From Limnoglobus sp. (GTDB lineage: Bacteria; Planctomycetota; Planctomycetia; Gemmatales; Gemmataceae): a stretch of 14,812 bases of DNA. The notes below the pieces were generated by a model. That model was given only the letters and a program-made list of their open reading frames with translations, made no database searches and had not been told where the DNA came from. Shown in pieces: positions 14,728-14,812 of the stretch. The stretch covers positions 1 to 14,812 of the forward strand of contig JANXNT010000880.1 in assembly GCA_025353985.1 (NCBI GenBank), read 5' to 3'. The translations under genes were made by a program, and so were the position numbers. Position 1 is the first letter of the stretch. Each line of letters starts with the position of its first letter.

Positions 14728-14812
14728 CGTTCACCTTCCGCGATTGCGGATCGTCATGAGTCTTCTAAAGACGGTTCGTGCGGCTGGAGTGATGCGAAGA
14801 CTCGCCACGACT

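Noticed and set aside
14756..14812. 19-codon open frame at the right edge starting MSLLKTVRAAG
   Set aside because: It is too short, lacks a clear ribosome site and matches nothing recognisable. More downstream sequence would be required to call a gene.
1..14812. CRISPR arrays, tRNA or rRNA genes, transposases
   Set aside because: I saw no regularly spaced direct repeats, no cloverleaf-like tRNA sequence, no rRNA-like sequence and no transposase motif. The only clear repeats are the three copies near the right end.

Overview
The window looks like chromosomal DNA from a planctomycete, probably of the Gemmata group. This is an inference from three things: the GC-rich, tightly packed layout, the style of the encoded proteins, and an inverted repeat with a GCTAGCGCGTCGGGCTAAC core that resembles repeats I associate with Gemmata-type genomes. 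No marker gene fixes the taxonomy.

Region 1 (1-4494, minus strand) holds three genes that may be co-transcribed. In order of transcription they are an MMPL/RND-type membrane transporter (HpnN-like), an unrecognised 238-residue soluble protein, and an ATP-dependent DNA ligase that runs off the left edge. A 174-bp divergent intergenic region (4495-4668) separates them from region 2.

Region 2 (4669-12600, plus strand) is the centrepiece: five genes in a compact run. They encode a SWIM zinc-finger protein, a HEAT-repeat protein, a MoxR-type AAA+ ATPase, a DUF5682 protein and a VWA/MIDAS protein. The last three are joined by a 4-bp GTGA overlap and a 1-bp gap. Four of the five correspond to E. 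coli yehQ, yehL, yehM and yehP, a conserved gene group with no firmly established function. The HEAT protein is an additional component. The DUF5682 protein shows motifs (GVRH, LIEG, RExFM, GAFHAP) that resemble the TIKI/TraB/EreA hydrolase-like superfamily. A working model is a MoxR-VWA remodelling machine acting on, or with, a possible enzyme and on nucleic acid or protein targets recognised by the SWIM and HEAT proteins. The neighbouring DNA ligase hints at a DNA-related role, but that link is only contextual.

Region 3 (12710-14259, plus strand) is the def-fmt pair: peptide deformylase and methionyl-tRNA formyltransferase. These are the housekeeping enzymes for N-formylmethionine removal and addition. 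The def reading frame appears broken by a single-base loss near codon 12, through either a real mutation or a sequence error.

Region 4 (14260-14812) is accessory DNA. A perfect 29-bp inverted repeat (14361-14389 and 14699-14727) encloses an orphan antitoxin-like gene. Its expected toxin partner is reduced to nine codons that stop immediately before the right repeat arm. A third, internally deleted repeat copy lies just after fmt.
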